A stretch of DNA of 64,000 nucleotides from Pseudomonas cichorii (GCF_015471405.1 NZ_BLVZ01000019.1:53302-117301); one strand, 5' to 3'; shown: positions 26,809-34,331, counted from the first letter of the stretch. The notes: a model not told the origin generated them from the sequence alone. Translations and numbers: made by a program.

Positions 26809-28086
26809 ATGACGCAGCTACGTCGTGTCGCCATCATCGGCGGTAACCGGATTCCATTTGCCCGCTCAAGCGGCGCCTATGCCACTGCCAGTAATCAAGA
26901 CATGCTGACAGCTGCGCTGGAGGGCCTGATAGAGCGGTTCAACCTGCATGGCCTGCGTATGGGCGAGGTGGTTGCCGGAGCGGTGCTCAAGCACTCCCGG
27001 GACTTCAACCTGACCCGTGAATGCGTGCTGGGTTCGCGTCTGTCGGCGCAAACACCTGCTTACGATTTACAGCAGGCCTGTGGCACCGGCCTTGAATCTG
27101 CCTTGCTGGTGGCCAACAAGATTGCGTTGGGACAGATCGAATGCGGCATTGCCGGAGGCGTGGATACCACGTCCGATGCGCCGATAGGCGTCAATGAAGA
27201 GCTGCGTAATATCCTGTTGCAGATCAATCGCACCAAGACCGGCGCCGACAAGCTCAAGGCCCTCCTGAAATTGAGGCCCCAGCACCTCAAGCCGGAGCTG
27301 CCTCGTAACGGCGAACCGCGCACAGGTTTGTCCATGGGCCAGCATTGCGAACTGATGGCACAGCATTGGGGGATCGAGCGCGACGCTCAGGATCAACTGG
27401 CGCTGGAGAGTCATCTGAAAATGGCAGCCGCTTATGCAGATGGTTGGCAGAACGATCTGGTGACGCCTTATCTGGGGCTGACCCGTGATAACAACCTTCG
27501 TCCTGACCTGACGCTGGAAAAGCTGGCGAGCCTCAAACCCGCATTCGAGCGCAGCGCCAAGGGTACATTGACGGCTGGCAACTCGACACCGCTCACCGAT
27601 GGCGCTTCGCTGGTGCTGCTGGCCAGTGAAGAGTGGGCCAAAGAGCGGGGTCTGCCAGTGTTGGCGTATTTACGCGATGGCGAAACGGCAGCCGTGAATT
27701 TCGTCAATGGCGAAGAAGGCCTGCTGATGGCTCCTGCCTATGCGGTGCCGCGTCTGCTGGCACGCAACGGTTTGACGCTGCAGGATTTCGATTACTACGA
27801 AATTCACGAGGCTTTCGCGGCTCAGGTGCTCTGTACGCTCAAGGCCTGGGAAGATCCCGAATACTGCAAGACCCGCCTGGGACTTGAGGCGCCATTGGGT
27901 TCCATCGACCGCAGCAAGATCAATATCAAGGGCAGTTCATTGGCGGCCGGCCACCCCTTTGCTGCAACGGGTGGCCGGATCGTTGCCAACCTGGCCAAAC
28001 TGCTGGCGGTTGCAGGCCAGGGGCGCGGTCTGATCTCGATCTGCGCAGCGGGCGGGCAGGGCGTTACCGCGATTCTGGAACGCTGA
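26809..28086 (+). CDS. Acetyl-CoA C-acyltransferase (FadI-like thiolase)
   Basis: About 425 residues from ATG 26809, preceded by AAAAGGA. Thiolase active sites: nucleophilic Cys91 in DLQQACGTGLESALL, His in SLAAGHPFAATGGR and the second Cys in ISICAAGGQG. Members close or open the beta-oxidation cycle (acyl-CoA plus acetyl-CoA). It is divergent from the FabG4-like/MaoC pair across a 120-base control region, which suggests joint control. Often annotated fadI in pseudomonads. Confidence 0.88.
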   Translation: MTQLRRVAIIGGNRIPFARSSGAYATASNQDMLTAALEGLIERFNLHGLRMGEVVAGAVLKHSRDFNLTRECVLGSRLSAQTPAYDLQQACGTGLESALLVANKIALGQIECGIAGGVDTTSDAPIGVNEELRNILLQINRTKTGADKLKALLKLRPQHLKPELPRNGEPRTGLSMGQHCELMAQHWGIERDAQDQLALESHLKMAAAYADGWQNDLVTPYLGLTRDNNLRPDLTLEKLASLKPAFERSAKGTLTAGNSTPLTDGASLVLLASEEWAKERGLPVLAYLRDGETAAVNFVNGEEGLLMAPAYAVPRLLARNGLTLQDFDYYEIHEAFAAQVLCTLKAWEDPEYCKTRLGLEAPLGSIDRSKINIKGSSLAAGHPFAATGGRIVANLAKLLAVAGQGRGLISICAAGGQGVTAILER

Positions 28087-28112
28087 AACAGGTCAGGCGT
28101 ACATCTCATGAA

Positions 28113-28201
28113 GTGGGAAGGGCCTTGGCCGCGACGACACAACTGAAAGGCAACACATTTTCAGCGCCTTCAACTGCTGTCGCGGCCAAAGCCCCTCCCA
28201 C
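28113..28201. repeat. Inverted repeat with GTGGGA...GGCCGCGAC arms
   Basis: Arms 28113-28135 and 28179-28201 (23 bases) pair with two mismatches, separated by 43 bases. This is a second REP-like family, different from the GTAGGAGCGAAT family. It lies between the convergent ends of the thiolase gene and estA, at a possible rearrangement junction. Confidence 0.8.
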
Positions 28202-28213
28202 GGATTTAAGGCC

Positions 28214-30142
28214 TCAAAAGTCCAGGCTCAATGCCACGCTGACACCCTGATGAGTCGTGTCATCGTTCTTGCGCCAGTTGTAACCTGCTCGCAGGGTCAG
28301 GTCGCGAGTCAGTTTCTGGCTCAGGCCCAGACTGGCGCGGTTGAGGTTACGTTGTGGCGTGTAGCCTTCAAGGGTGAAGTCAAGGCTTGGCAGGCTGTTC
28401 AGTGCCATGGTCACGTTCTGCCGGTCCGTTTCAAACTCCCGTTCATGAGCGAACTCGCCCCATATCCGGGTCGAAGACGTCAGCTCGAATGCGGTCTGCA
28501 AGCCAACACCTGCGCGCCGGGATTTGCGGGTCTGATCACTGAAGGTCAAGGCAGTCGAGCGGTTGCCTTGCTCCGAGTAGCCGTTCACATCGATATGAGC
28601 GTAATCGGCGCTGATAAAGGGCGACAGGTGCCAGCGGCTCGCGGCCCCCGCAATATCAAAACCAAGGCGCGCACTTGCAGCCCAGAGCTTGCCATCGGTG
28701 TCGCCCTTTTCCTGCCCTTCGCTGACGCCCAGAGCGAACTTGCGCTCGGCCTTGTCGTAATCCAGATGCCCTCCAGAAGCCGCCAGGTCTCCCCACCAGT
28801 GAGTGGCCTGATATTGCACAAAGGCCGTCGCAATGTAGCTGTTGAGCCTGTATTGCGAATCCTGTGCGCCTGCCTCCAGGTTTTGCCGATAAGCCCCGGC
28901 AACCAGCCCGGCACGCCAGTGTTCGGCGAAACGGTAGCTGCCTCCGAGGGTCAGGTTATAGCCGTGGCCATCCGCCTGGGCTGAAGTGTTCTGGGCATCG
29001 AAGTCGATCTTCTGACCGCCTGCGGCAAGGATGCTGCGCCACTGGCCAACACCTTGCCAATTGCCCCAATCGTTCAGCCACTGGGAACGAAGTTCGTCCT
29101 GTTGGGCGCGTAATGTGCCATTGGCCATTTCCGGCAGCAGAGTGATTTCCCAAGGGGCAGCCAGCAACGAATAGGCGTAGTCGGCAAACAGGCGCTGAGC
29201 TGCAACGGTCGGGTGGACCCGATCATTGAAGAACAGCCGGTTCGGGTCCGGCGTAGCGCTGTCCAGACCATAGGTGCTGTTTTCATCGCAGCCTGCGCCG
29301 TTGAAACAGGTTCCTACCAGATCCTGGTCGGCTGCGAAGCCGAAGCGACCGGGATCGGCCAGGGTTTCACTGATAAAGAGGGGCACATTGAGCGGGATGA
29401 TCTGTGCATCGATCTGTTCCAGACGACTGACCAGTTGCTCGTTGAAGTCAGCGCTGAGTGCAGACGTCAGCGGTTGCAGGATAGTGCCGCTCAGCAGAGG
29501 CGTCTGGCCGATGTCCGGCAGCAGCCAGACCATGATGTAGCGGGCTCCTGCCTGTTGCAGGGCCTGTACGCTGTCAGCCAGATTGTCGGCAGAATCCGCA
29601 GCGTCACCGCTGCTCAGTACGCGGCCTTGCAAGAAGTCATTACCGCCACCTGTCAGGTAATACAGCGCGTTCGGGTCCGCTTGAAAATTGTTGCCGGGCA
29701 GATAGCCGGTCCGGGTTCGTAGCACGGTGCCGGTATTGGGATCGACCACGCGGGATTCAGAGGTGATGGCATCGTAGATCTGGTCCGTGCGATCACCTCC
29801 CACTGCCCAGTTATTACCGTCCGGTATCCCCAGTGCGGCATTCACTGCAGACGTGGAGGCATTCAGTTCACTGCCCGGAACATTGAGCAGCGTGCCCAGC
29901 AGAGTCGAGGAATTCAGCCCGATGATCTCGCCGCTGCCATCCTGATAGGTAGGCCCCACGCGATTGGTAAAGCGCAACGTTGCTCCGGGCGGCCCGTCCT
30001 GATCTGGAAACTGCCCCGCATCGGCCAGGCTGTCGCCAAACACGACCATCGTGGAGTAAGGGGCTGGAGCCGCGAATGTCGAGGTGCAGGCCAGAGTGAG
30101 CAAGCATGCTGCCAGAGGCCGACGCAGTGATGTTTCGGTCAT
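28214..30142 (-). CDS. estA: GDSL autotransporter esterase EstA
   Basis: 642 residues from ATG 30142. Signal peptide (LAACLLTLACTSTFA), passenger with the GDSL block VFGDSLADAG (nucleophile Ser38), Gly/Asn blocks, and the Asp-x-x-His dyad in DRVHPT near residue 320. Residues of about 370-642 form the autotransporter beta-barrel, ending VSVALSLDF with the terminal Phe. EstA anchors an esterase at the outer surface and affects rhamnolipid production and motility in P. aeruginosa. In other pseudomonads it lies close to trpG, as here. Confidence 0.93.
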   Translation of the reverse strand: MTETSLRRPLAACLLTLACTSTFAAPAPYSTMVVFGDSLADAGQFPDQDGPPGATLRFTNRVGPTYQDGSGEIIGLNSSTLLGTLLNVPGSELNASTSAVNAALGIPDGNNWAVGGDRTDQIYDAITSESRVVDPNTGTVLRTRTGYLPGNNFQADPNALYYLTGGGNDFLQGRVLSSGDAADSADNLADSVQALQQAGARYIMVWLLPDIGQTPLLSGTILQPLTSALSADFNEQLVSRLEQIDAQIIPLNVPLFISETLADPGRFGFAADQDLVGTCFNGAGCDENSTYGLDSATPDPNRLFFNDRVHPTVAAQRLFADYAYSLLAAPWEITLLPEMANGTLRAQQDELRSQWLNDWGNWQGVGQWRSILAAGGQKIDFDAQNTSAQADGHGYNLTLGGSYRFAEHWRAGLVAGAYRQNLEAGAQDSQYRLNSYIATAFVQYQATHWWGDLAASGGHLDYDKAERKFALGVSEGQEKGDTDGKLWAASARLGFDIAGAASRWHLSPFISADYAHIDVNGYSEQGNRSTALTFSDQTRKSRRAGVGLQTAFELTSSTRIWGEFAHEREFETDRQNVTMALNSLPSLDFTLEGYTPQRNLNRASLGLSQKLTRDLTLRAGYNWRKNDDTTHQGVSVALSLDF

Positions 30143-30478
30143 GAAAAAAGCCCTTTTTATTGTTCTGCCTGTAGGGACCCTAGCAAGCATCCCCGTCACT
30201 TCCAGAACTAAAAGAACTTACCGCCCAGCGGTGGTAGAACCGATCGAAAGGATTGATAGGTCTGTGTCCGAGGGGTTACAGAGGTTGGGAGCTACCGCTC
30301 AAGATGATGCTGACAATAGAAATGTAGGCGGCTCATATACAGGTTTTTCGCAATATTTACCCATAACCATGTAACACCTTTGAGGCTTGGGAGTGCTGTT
30401 CAGTGCATAGCAATGCTTCCTGCTGTTTTGGTGGTGTAAGTATGTATATTGAAAAATTTATGATTTCAAAGGTGTGAT
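30143..30478. promoter_or_regulatory. Intergenic region, estA / bacteriocin promoters
   Basis: 336 bases with no convincing gene; the open frame crossing it from 30084 is antisense to estA. It must contain divergent promoters. A TATATT-like -10 lies near 30442 and AAAGGTG precedes the bacteriocin ATG. Three 9-bp near-repeats (TAGAACCGA, TCGAAAGGA, TTGATAGGT) stand at 30235-30261, resembling weakly the array at 34288-34331. I found no LexA box. Confidence 0.45.
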
Positions 30479-31297
30479 ATGACTGTAGAGCTACCCAATA
30501 TCTATGTGTATCCAGATGACTATGGCACTGTTTCGGGCGTTACACGAATTAACCCGCTAATGGGCGGAATGCAGGCGCTGATGCAAGCGCGTGCTCAAAG
30601 AGATGTTGCATATTTAGCTGGTAATTGGTGGTCGATCGTTAACAGTCAGTTGAAAATGATAGCGTCTAATCGACCGCCTTATTGCTTGGCAGGTATGATG
30701 GCGGATGATTTTCATTCGGTTGCTTATGCCGATTTTATTAAGACTGTTAATCCTGGTGTTTCTAATGAGGATGCCTTGGCCGCTGGACGAAGTGATGGGC
30801 TGAGAAAGAAAGCGCAGGCCTTGGCGACACCTGAGTTTTCCGGTGGGATTTTTACACCCATTAAAGCCTTGATGCATTTTCTTCAAGCTGAAGGAACTCC
30901 AGCCACTGTGCCGTTGAATCGCACGGGTATTAAGCCTGCTGCTGATAAGATTCCCGATTTGATGGCAATCATCAGGACTGCCCGTATCGGAAAAACCTCA
31001 GTTGATCTGACCGTGCCTTACTATACCGGGCAGGACTCGTTTACTGCTCGTATGTATCTAGGATCTATTACAATACGTATCACGGGTGAGGTAATACATA
31101 CAGCATCTGGAGTGATTAGCTTTTTGGGTGAGGTTCGGGCATATAATGATGTGTATGATGCTAATCGAAGCCAGCATCGTAATGACTTTGATGAACGAGC
31201 TACTACAAATTTAAGGGAAATGGAGCGCGTATCCGGTGCAGTGCCTTATGGAATAAAAATGCCAGGTTCTATTCCTATAAGCTATTCAAATCAATAA
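30479..31297 (+). CDS. Colicin M / syringacin M-like lipid II-cleaving bacteriocin
   Basis: 272 residues. The C-terminus has the colicin M catalytic signature D-x-Y-D-x5-H-R: Asp224, Tyr226, Asp227, His233, Arg234 within NDVYDANRSQHRNDF, at nearly the same positions as in colicin M (226-236). The family cleaves lipid II between the undecaprenyl and pyrophosphoryl groups in the periplasm of target cells. The N-terminal part would hold receptor-binding and translocation regions; no signal peptide is present, as usual. The gene is clearly AT-richer than the chromosome. P. syringae DC3000 syringacin M is encoded at a comparable place beside its tailocin (from memory). Confidence 0.9.
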   Translation: MTVELPNIYVYPDDYGTVSGVTRINPLMGGMQALMQARAQRDVAYLAGNWWSIVNSQLKMIASNRPPYCLAGMMADDFHSVAYADFIKTVNPGVSNEDALAAGRSDGLRKKAQALATPEFSGGIFTPIKALMHFLQAEGTPATVPLNRTGIKPAADKIPDLMAIIRTARIGKTSVDLTVPYYTGQDSFTARMYLGSITIRITGEVIHTASGVISFLGEVRAYNDVYDANRSQHRNDFDERATTNLREMERVSGAVPYGIKMPGSIPISYSNQ

Positions 31298-31426
31298 AGT
31301 CTGGACTGTGATGGAGTTCCCTTTTGGAAGCGCTTGTCTGCGCAGGTGCAAAAAAAACGGTACTCCATTGGTGTTGTTGTGTTTAAGATTGGTGCGGTTT
31401 TTTATTGATGTGTGGGGAGGGAACAT

Positions 31427-31837
31427 ATGAGAATTAGCTATCGTTTGCTGGTGGCCACTTTATTGTTTGTCATGGCTTGGTTTTGTTTGTTTTTTGCTGG
31501 GGATGGAGTTCCAGAGAACTCTTCGGACCTGTCAGATACCCGAGGCTTGCCTGCGGTTACCATTTATACGGTTATGCTCCAAGCCATCAGTGGTGTTGCC
31601 TTACTTCTCGCAACGATTGGGTTGGTAGTCTCGGCAAGGTTTGAATCAAGCTCGTGGGGGAAAAGAGTTGCTGTTTTTTCGATTTTTAATATATGCCTTT
31701 TACTTACTTCCATTGTAGGTGTTTTTGTCATTGGATCTTTCTTGTTTGAAAAAACGCTTGGGCTTGTCGGTATTCTTCTTTATCTGGCCGTCATCGCTCT
31801 AGTGATATCGGCATTGCCTAAACGTTCTCAGCGCTAA
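31427..31837 (+). CDS. Four-helix membrane protein, probable bacteriocin immunity protein
   Basis: 136 residues from ATG 31427, behind GGGGAGGG. Four membrane helices: about residues 4-24, 46-72, 82-108 and 112-131. It follows the colicin M-like gene on the same strand after 129 bases and shares its AT-rich composition. Syringacin M-type bacteriocins are paired with inner-membrane immunity proteins, so protection of the producer is the likely job (inference from position and topology; I see no diagnostic motif). Confidence 0.72.
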   Translation: MRISYRLLVATLLFVMAWFCLFFAGDGVPENSSDLSDTRGLPAVTIYTVMLQAISGVALLLATIGLVVSARFESSSWGKRVAVFSIFNICLLLTSIVGVFVIGSFLFEKTLGLVGILLYLAVIALVISALPKRSQR

Positions 31838-31891
31838 CCTCAAATCTGTGGCCGCACCGTTTTTCGCGCTCCCTGTATTTTTTAAATAACG

Positions 31892-31922
31892 CAGCGGGGC
31901 TGGCTTATCACTAACCCCGCTG
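31892..31922 (-). terminator. Possible terminator hairpin after prtN-like gene
   Basis: Stem CAGCGGGG / CCCCGCTG with a 15-base loop, located 22 bases beyond the stop of the minus-strand activator gene and 54 bases after the membrane protein stop. The following minus-strand sequence is only moderately T-rich, so the call is weak. Confidence 0.45.
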
Positions 31923-31943
31923 ACGGCCTGTTTTCTCTTCACC

Positions 31944-32186
31944 TCATGCCGCCTGATTGTGTGCGATTGCATCCAGATAGGCGGCCAGTTCGTGCAGGTA
32001 CACGAAGGGGTGGCCCTGTCGTGTGCCGCCGGTGCGGTTGACTTTCAAGGCGATACGGCCCGCGTTGATCTTGCGCAGCAGATTGCGATCGTTCGAGATG
32101 TGCGAGAAATAACGCTCCCTGACCGCGCTCAGTGTCGGGCATGGGGTGGCGAATTCCTTGCGAAGCAGATCCAGTGTATTGGTCAT
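31944..32186 (-). CDS. PrtN-like pyocin/tailocin activator
   Basis: 80 residues (NTLDLLRKEFATPCPTLSAVRERYFSHI...KINAGRIALKVNRTGGTRQGHPFVYLHELAAYLD) matching the pyocin-activator PrtN family: the opening TLDLL-x-x-EF-x-TP and the later Phe-x-x-HELA segment are typical. PrtN switches on bacteriocin operons in P. aeruginosa after DNA damage. Its 5' region, 32187-32369, holds three copies of the AATAC-N5-GTATT palindrome, so it is probably repressed by the CI/PrtR-like protein at 32778. Confidence 0.85.
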   Translation of the reverse strand: MTNTLDLLRKEFATPCPTLSAVRERYFSHISNDRNLLRKINAGRIALKVNRTGGTRQGHPFVYLHELAAYLDAIAHNQAA

Positions 32187-32308
32187 TGGCGATTACTCCC
32201 TGTGGGTAAAAGTCTGAGTCATGTTTCGTCTCCTTCCCACTGGCCATCGGGTCTTGAACGTTGCTGCTTGGGTGGCTCGGTCATCGGTGATGAGAGACGT
32301 GAACCAAC

Positions 32309-32369
32309 AATACGATATGTATTTTGAACCTGCAATACGTTTTGTATTTTTAAATACGTTTTGTATTTT
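32309..32369. promoter_or_regulatory. Triple operator AATAC-N5-GTATT upstream of prtN-like gene
   Basis: Three palindromes at 32309-32323 (spacer GATAT), 32334-32348 (spacer GTTTT) and 32353-32367 (spacer GTTTT). A fourth copy stands at 33490-33504, upstream of the repressor gene. Their repetition only at the two expected control points makes them the likely binding sites of the CI/PrtR-like repressor (inference). The third overlaps the end of the DUF1654 gene region by its position just beyond its stop. Confidence 0.75.
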
Positions 32370-32622
32370 CTCCGTCCTCGAATTCCACGTACCAGGCGAG
32401 GTGGATCGTGTCGTTTGTGTGGTCGCGAGTGACGGTGACGCCTTCGGCTTCCATGAGGTGTTCAGCGATCTGTTCCCAATGAAGAAGAGATTCGCCAGGC
32501 TCTCGATGAAGGCGTATCTGGTGCTCGATCTGAGCCTGAGGGCTGCTGATGAGTGCTTGAATACGTTGGACCAACGCCAGATAAGCATCGTGTTGCGACA
32601 TATCAGGTGTCCAGGCAGGCAT
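32350..32622 (-). CDS. DUF1654 family protein in tailocin control region
   Basis: 90 residues; the core YLALVQRIQALISSPQAQIEHQIRLHREPGESLLHWEQIAEHLMEAEGVTV fits the pseudomonad DUF1654 family, which often occurs in phage and SOS-linked regions. No function is established. A perfect LexA box lies 18-33 bases upstream of the ATG, so it should be induced by DNA damage; it may also drive the prtN-like gene downstream on the same strand. Confidence 0.78.
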   Translation of the reverse strand: MPAWTPDMSQHDAYLALVQRIQALISSPQAQIEHQIRLHREPGESLLHWEQIAEHLMEAEGVTVTRDHTNDTIHLAWYVEFEDGENTKRI

Positions 32623-32639
32623 GATTCAATTCCTTTTTG

Positions 32640-32655
32640 CTGTATGTGCATACAG
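32640..32655. promoter_or_regulatory. LexA (SOS) box
   Basis: CTGTATGTGCATACAG: the CTGTAT and ATACAG arms are exact and spaced four bases, the consensus for LexA in gamma-proteobacteria and Pseudomonas. It stands immediately upstream of the DUF1654 gene, on the path to the prtN-like activator. Confidence 0.88.
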
Positions 32656-32737
32656 TAATTCAGGTCTTTTTCCTACGCAACAGTGAAATGTGTCCGGCTT
32701 GCAATAAGAGGGAAGGGCTCGAATGGCGGAAATAAAA

Positions 32738-32760
32738 AAGCCCCGAAAATTCGGGGCTTT
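32738..32760 (-). terminator. Rho-independent terminator of the repressor gene
   Basis: AAAGCCCCGAA-A-TTCGGGGCTTT forms a tight GC stem, followed on the minus strand by a T-rich run. It lies 18 bases beyond the stop of the repressor gene. Confidence 0.85.
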
Positions 32761-32777
32761 GGTCTGGAAGGGTTGAG

Positions 32778-33422
32778 CTAGAGCCGCATGGTCATCTGTC
32801 TGATGACTCCGATCAACTTGCAGTCTTCCGTGATGGGGATTGTCGGGTAGGCGGGGTTCAGGGGCTTGAGGAAATAGCGGCCTGCATCCTCGACCAGCTT
32901 CTTGAACGTTGCCTCGTTGCTCTCGGGAAGTTTGGCAATCACCAGCTTTCCGGGGGTTGGCTCAAGCCCGGTGTCGACCAGAATCAGCATGCCTTCCGGA
33001 ATGCTCTGACCTGCCGTAGCGGTCATGGAATCGCCGCGCACCATCAGCCAGAAGGCCTGGCCCTTGGCCTTGTAGTCGGTGAGTTCAAAGGTATCCGAAT
33101 AGCCGGCCGGGTAGGGCTCGACAGCTTCGTTCCAGCCACCGGCCTCTACCCAGCTGATTACCGGGTAGCGGTAAAAGCGCGAGGGTTGAGCGGTAGGCGC
33201 AACGTTCTGTTGCCCTGGCTCATGAGAGGGGAGCGATGTTTCAAGAATGGGCAGATCCAGCTCGCTCAAAAACCGGTTGATCACATCGATCTTCGGTTCG
33301 CGCTTGCCGTTCAGCCAATGCCCTACGGCACCCGGAGTCACACCCATTCGCTCAGCCATGTCTTCCTGGCTGATTTCCAGGTTCTCCATGGCCTTTCTGG
33401 CGATTTCATACCATTTATTCAT
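32778..33422 (-). CDS. CI/PrtR-like self-cleaving repressor
   Basis: 214 residues. An N-terminal XRE helix-turn-helix (LEISQEDMAERMGVTPGAVGHWLNGKREPK) is joined to a LexA-type S24 domain: cleavage pair Ala94-Gly95 (WVEAGG), catalytic Ser132 (GDSM) and Lys164 (VIAKL). It should hold the tailocin off until RecA-assisted self-cleavage after DNA damage, as PrtR does. ATG 33422 has no clear Shine-Dalgarno, so a leaderless or weakly translated message is possible; a GTG at 33464 would add 14 residues. Confidence 0.92.
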   Translation of the reverse strand: MNKWYEIARKAMENLEISQEDMAERMGVTPGAVGHWLNGKREPKIDVINRFLSELDLPILETSLPSHEPGQQNVAPTAQPSRFYRYPVISWVEAGGWNEAVEPYPAGYSDTFELTDYKAKGQAFWLMVRGDSMTATAGQSIPEGMLILVDTGLEPTPGKLVIAKLPESNEATFKKLVEDAGRYFLKPLNPAYPTIPITEDCKLIGVIRQMTMRL

Positions 33423-33489
33423 GCGCGAAATACTACAGCCTGTATGGGGTTCGACAATCGACACAGTGTAGTGGTTTTTCTGGATTTAC

Positions 33490-33504
33490 AATACAAAATG
33501 TATT
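33490..33504. promoter_or_regulatory. Fourth AATAC-N5-GTATT palindrome
   Basis: AATACAAAATGTATT, between the repressor gene (minus) and the 33559 gene (plus). Same palindrome as the triple array at 32309-32369. By position it could serve autorepression and control of the rightward transcript. Confidence 0.7.
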
Positions 33505-33558
33505 TTACTCGCAAAATAAACAATTCGTTTAATGAGTTGCTTTCAGCGAGGAAAGAGA

Positions 33559-34017
33559 ATGATTGATGAAGTCGAGGCCGTGATGGCCAATTGGGGAGAG
33601 CAACGGATGCGTCTGGGCCTGGGCGGCGGGTTGAGCAGCCCGATGGCAGGCATCATGGAGTGGGGCGCTTATATCCCCCGGCGTACGCCGGGCTCCAGAG
33701 CCTTGATCGGTAACGGCAGCGGTATGGATTACATCGGCAGTGAAGTCGAGGCCGCTGTGGCGGAACTGTCCCGTGGTCCGGCCAAGGGCAGAGGCCCTGA
33801 GCTGGCGAAACTGGCGCAATACCGTTACGTCGATCTGCTACCTGCCCGTGAGCAGATGCGTCTGCTCGGTATCAATGAAGGTGCCGACAGAACCTACCGA
33901 AACTGGGTGGAAAAACTGCATCAGCAGGTTTTGTCGATCCTGGCGGCCCGCAGCGCGAATCGTGGCGCAAGAGATAAGGCTCAGGCATCCGAGGTGGCAG
34001 GCCGCAAGGCGGGTTGA
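33559..34017 (+). CDS. Phage-type protein of unknown function, possible late regulator
   Basis: 152 residues from ATG 33559, behind GAGGAAAGAG. Conserved-looking segments are VEAVMANWGEQRMRLGLGGGLSSPMAGIMEW and LLPAREQMRLLGINEGADRTYRNWVEKLHQQVL. The second has a helix-turn-helix-like feel. It resembles unnamed proteins that stand between repressor and structural genes in Pseudomonas prophages and tailocins. Its site, upstream of a terminator and the late genes, would suit an antiterminator or activator, but I see no diagnostic motif. Confidence 0.6.
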   Translation: MIDEVEAVMANWGEQRMRLGLGGGLSSPMAGIMEWGAYIPRRTPGSRALIGNGSGMDYIGSEVEAAVAELSRGPAKGRGPELAKLAQYRYVDLLPAREQMRLLGINEGADRTYRNWVEKLHQQVLSILAARSANRGARDKAQASEVAGRKAG

Positions 34018-34079
34018 GTTTCTGCTTTGATCATGTCCGCCAGAGCCGTTTCGTGTACTGGCGAACGAACATACTCTTC

Positions 34080-34103
34080 ACGGCCCTTCCTGGGCCGTTT
34101 TTT
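34080..34103 (+). terminator. Rho-independent terminator after the 33559 gene
   Basis: ACGGCCC-TTCCT-GGGCCGT followed by T6, about 60 bases beyond the stop of the 33559 gene. Confidence 0.85.
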
Positions 34104-34174
34104 ATAGAGGGACGCTGCCTCCTCGCTTCTTTTACGTCCTCATCGCCATCCCGCCCTATTTATCTGTCTGGAAG

Positions 34175-34234
34175 CTTTCGCGAATGAATTCGCTCCTACG
34201 GGGTTCCCGGTAGGAGCGAATTCATTCGCGAAAG
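34175..34234. repeat. REP inverted repeat, 25-bp perfect arms
   Basis: Arms 34175-34199 and 34210-34234 are exact reverse complements around ten bases; both contain GTAGGAGCGAATTCATTCGC or its complement. Member of the same family as 3413-3490. Confidence 0.9.
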
Positions 34235-34287
34235 GATCAATAAAGCAGACGCGAAAAGCTCAACGAAATACCGTTTATCCGGGCCAA

Positions 34288-34331
34288 TTGTCGAAGCGTG
34301 GTTGAACTCCGGCTGAAGTCTGGTCGAACTC
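34288..34331 (+). promoter_or_regulatory. Four tandem 11-bp repeats, candidate PrtN-type activator box
   Basis: TTGTCGAAGCG, TGGTTGAACTC, CGGCTGAAGTC and TGGTCGAACTC stand end to end with no gap (consensus about YGGYYGAASTC). An 11-bp period places each copy on the same face of the helix. In P. aeruginosa the PrtN P-box is likewise a set of short tandem repeats upstream of pyocin genes. The array lies upstream of the late operon, so it probably binds the PrtN-like protein (inference). Confidence 0.65.

Noticed and set aside
30235..30261. Three 9-bp near-repeats upstream of the bacteriocin gene as a PrtN box
   Set aside because: The spacing is 9 rather than 11 bases and the units differ too much from the array at 34288; kept only as a note.
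33425..33445. LexA box at TACTACAGCCTGTATGG
   Set aside because: Half-sites are in the wrong order and spacing for CTGT-N8-ACAG.
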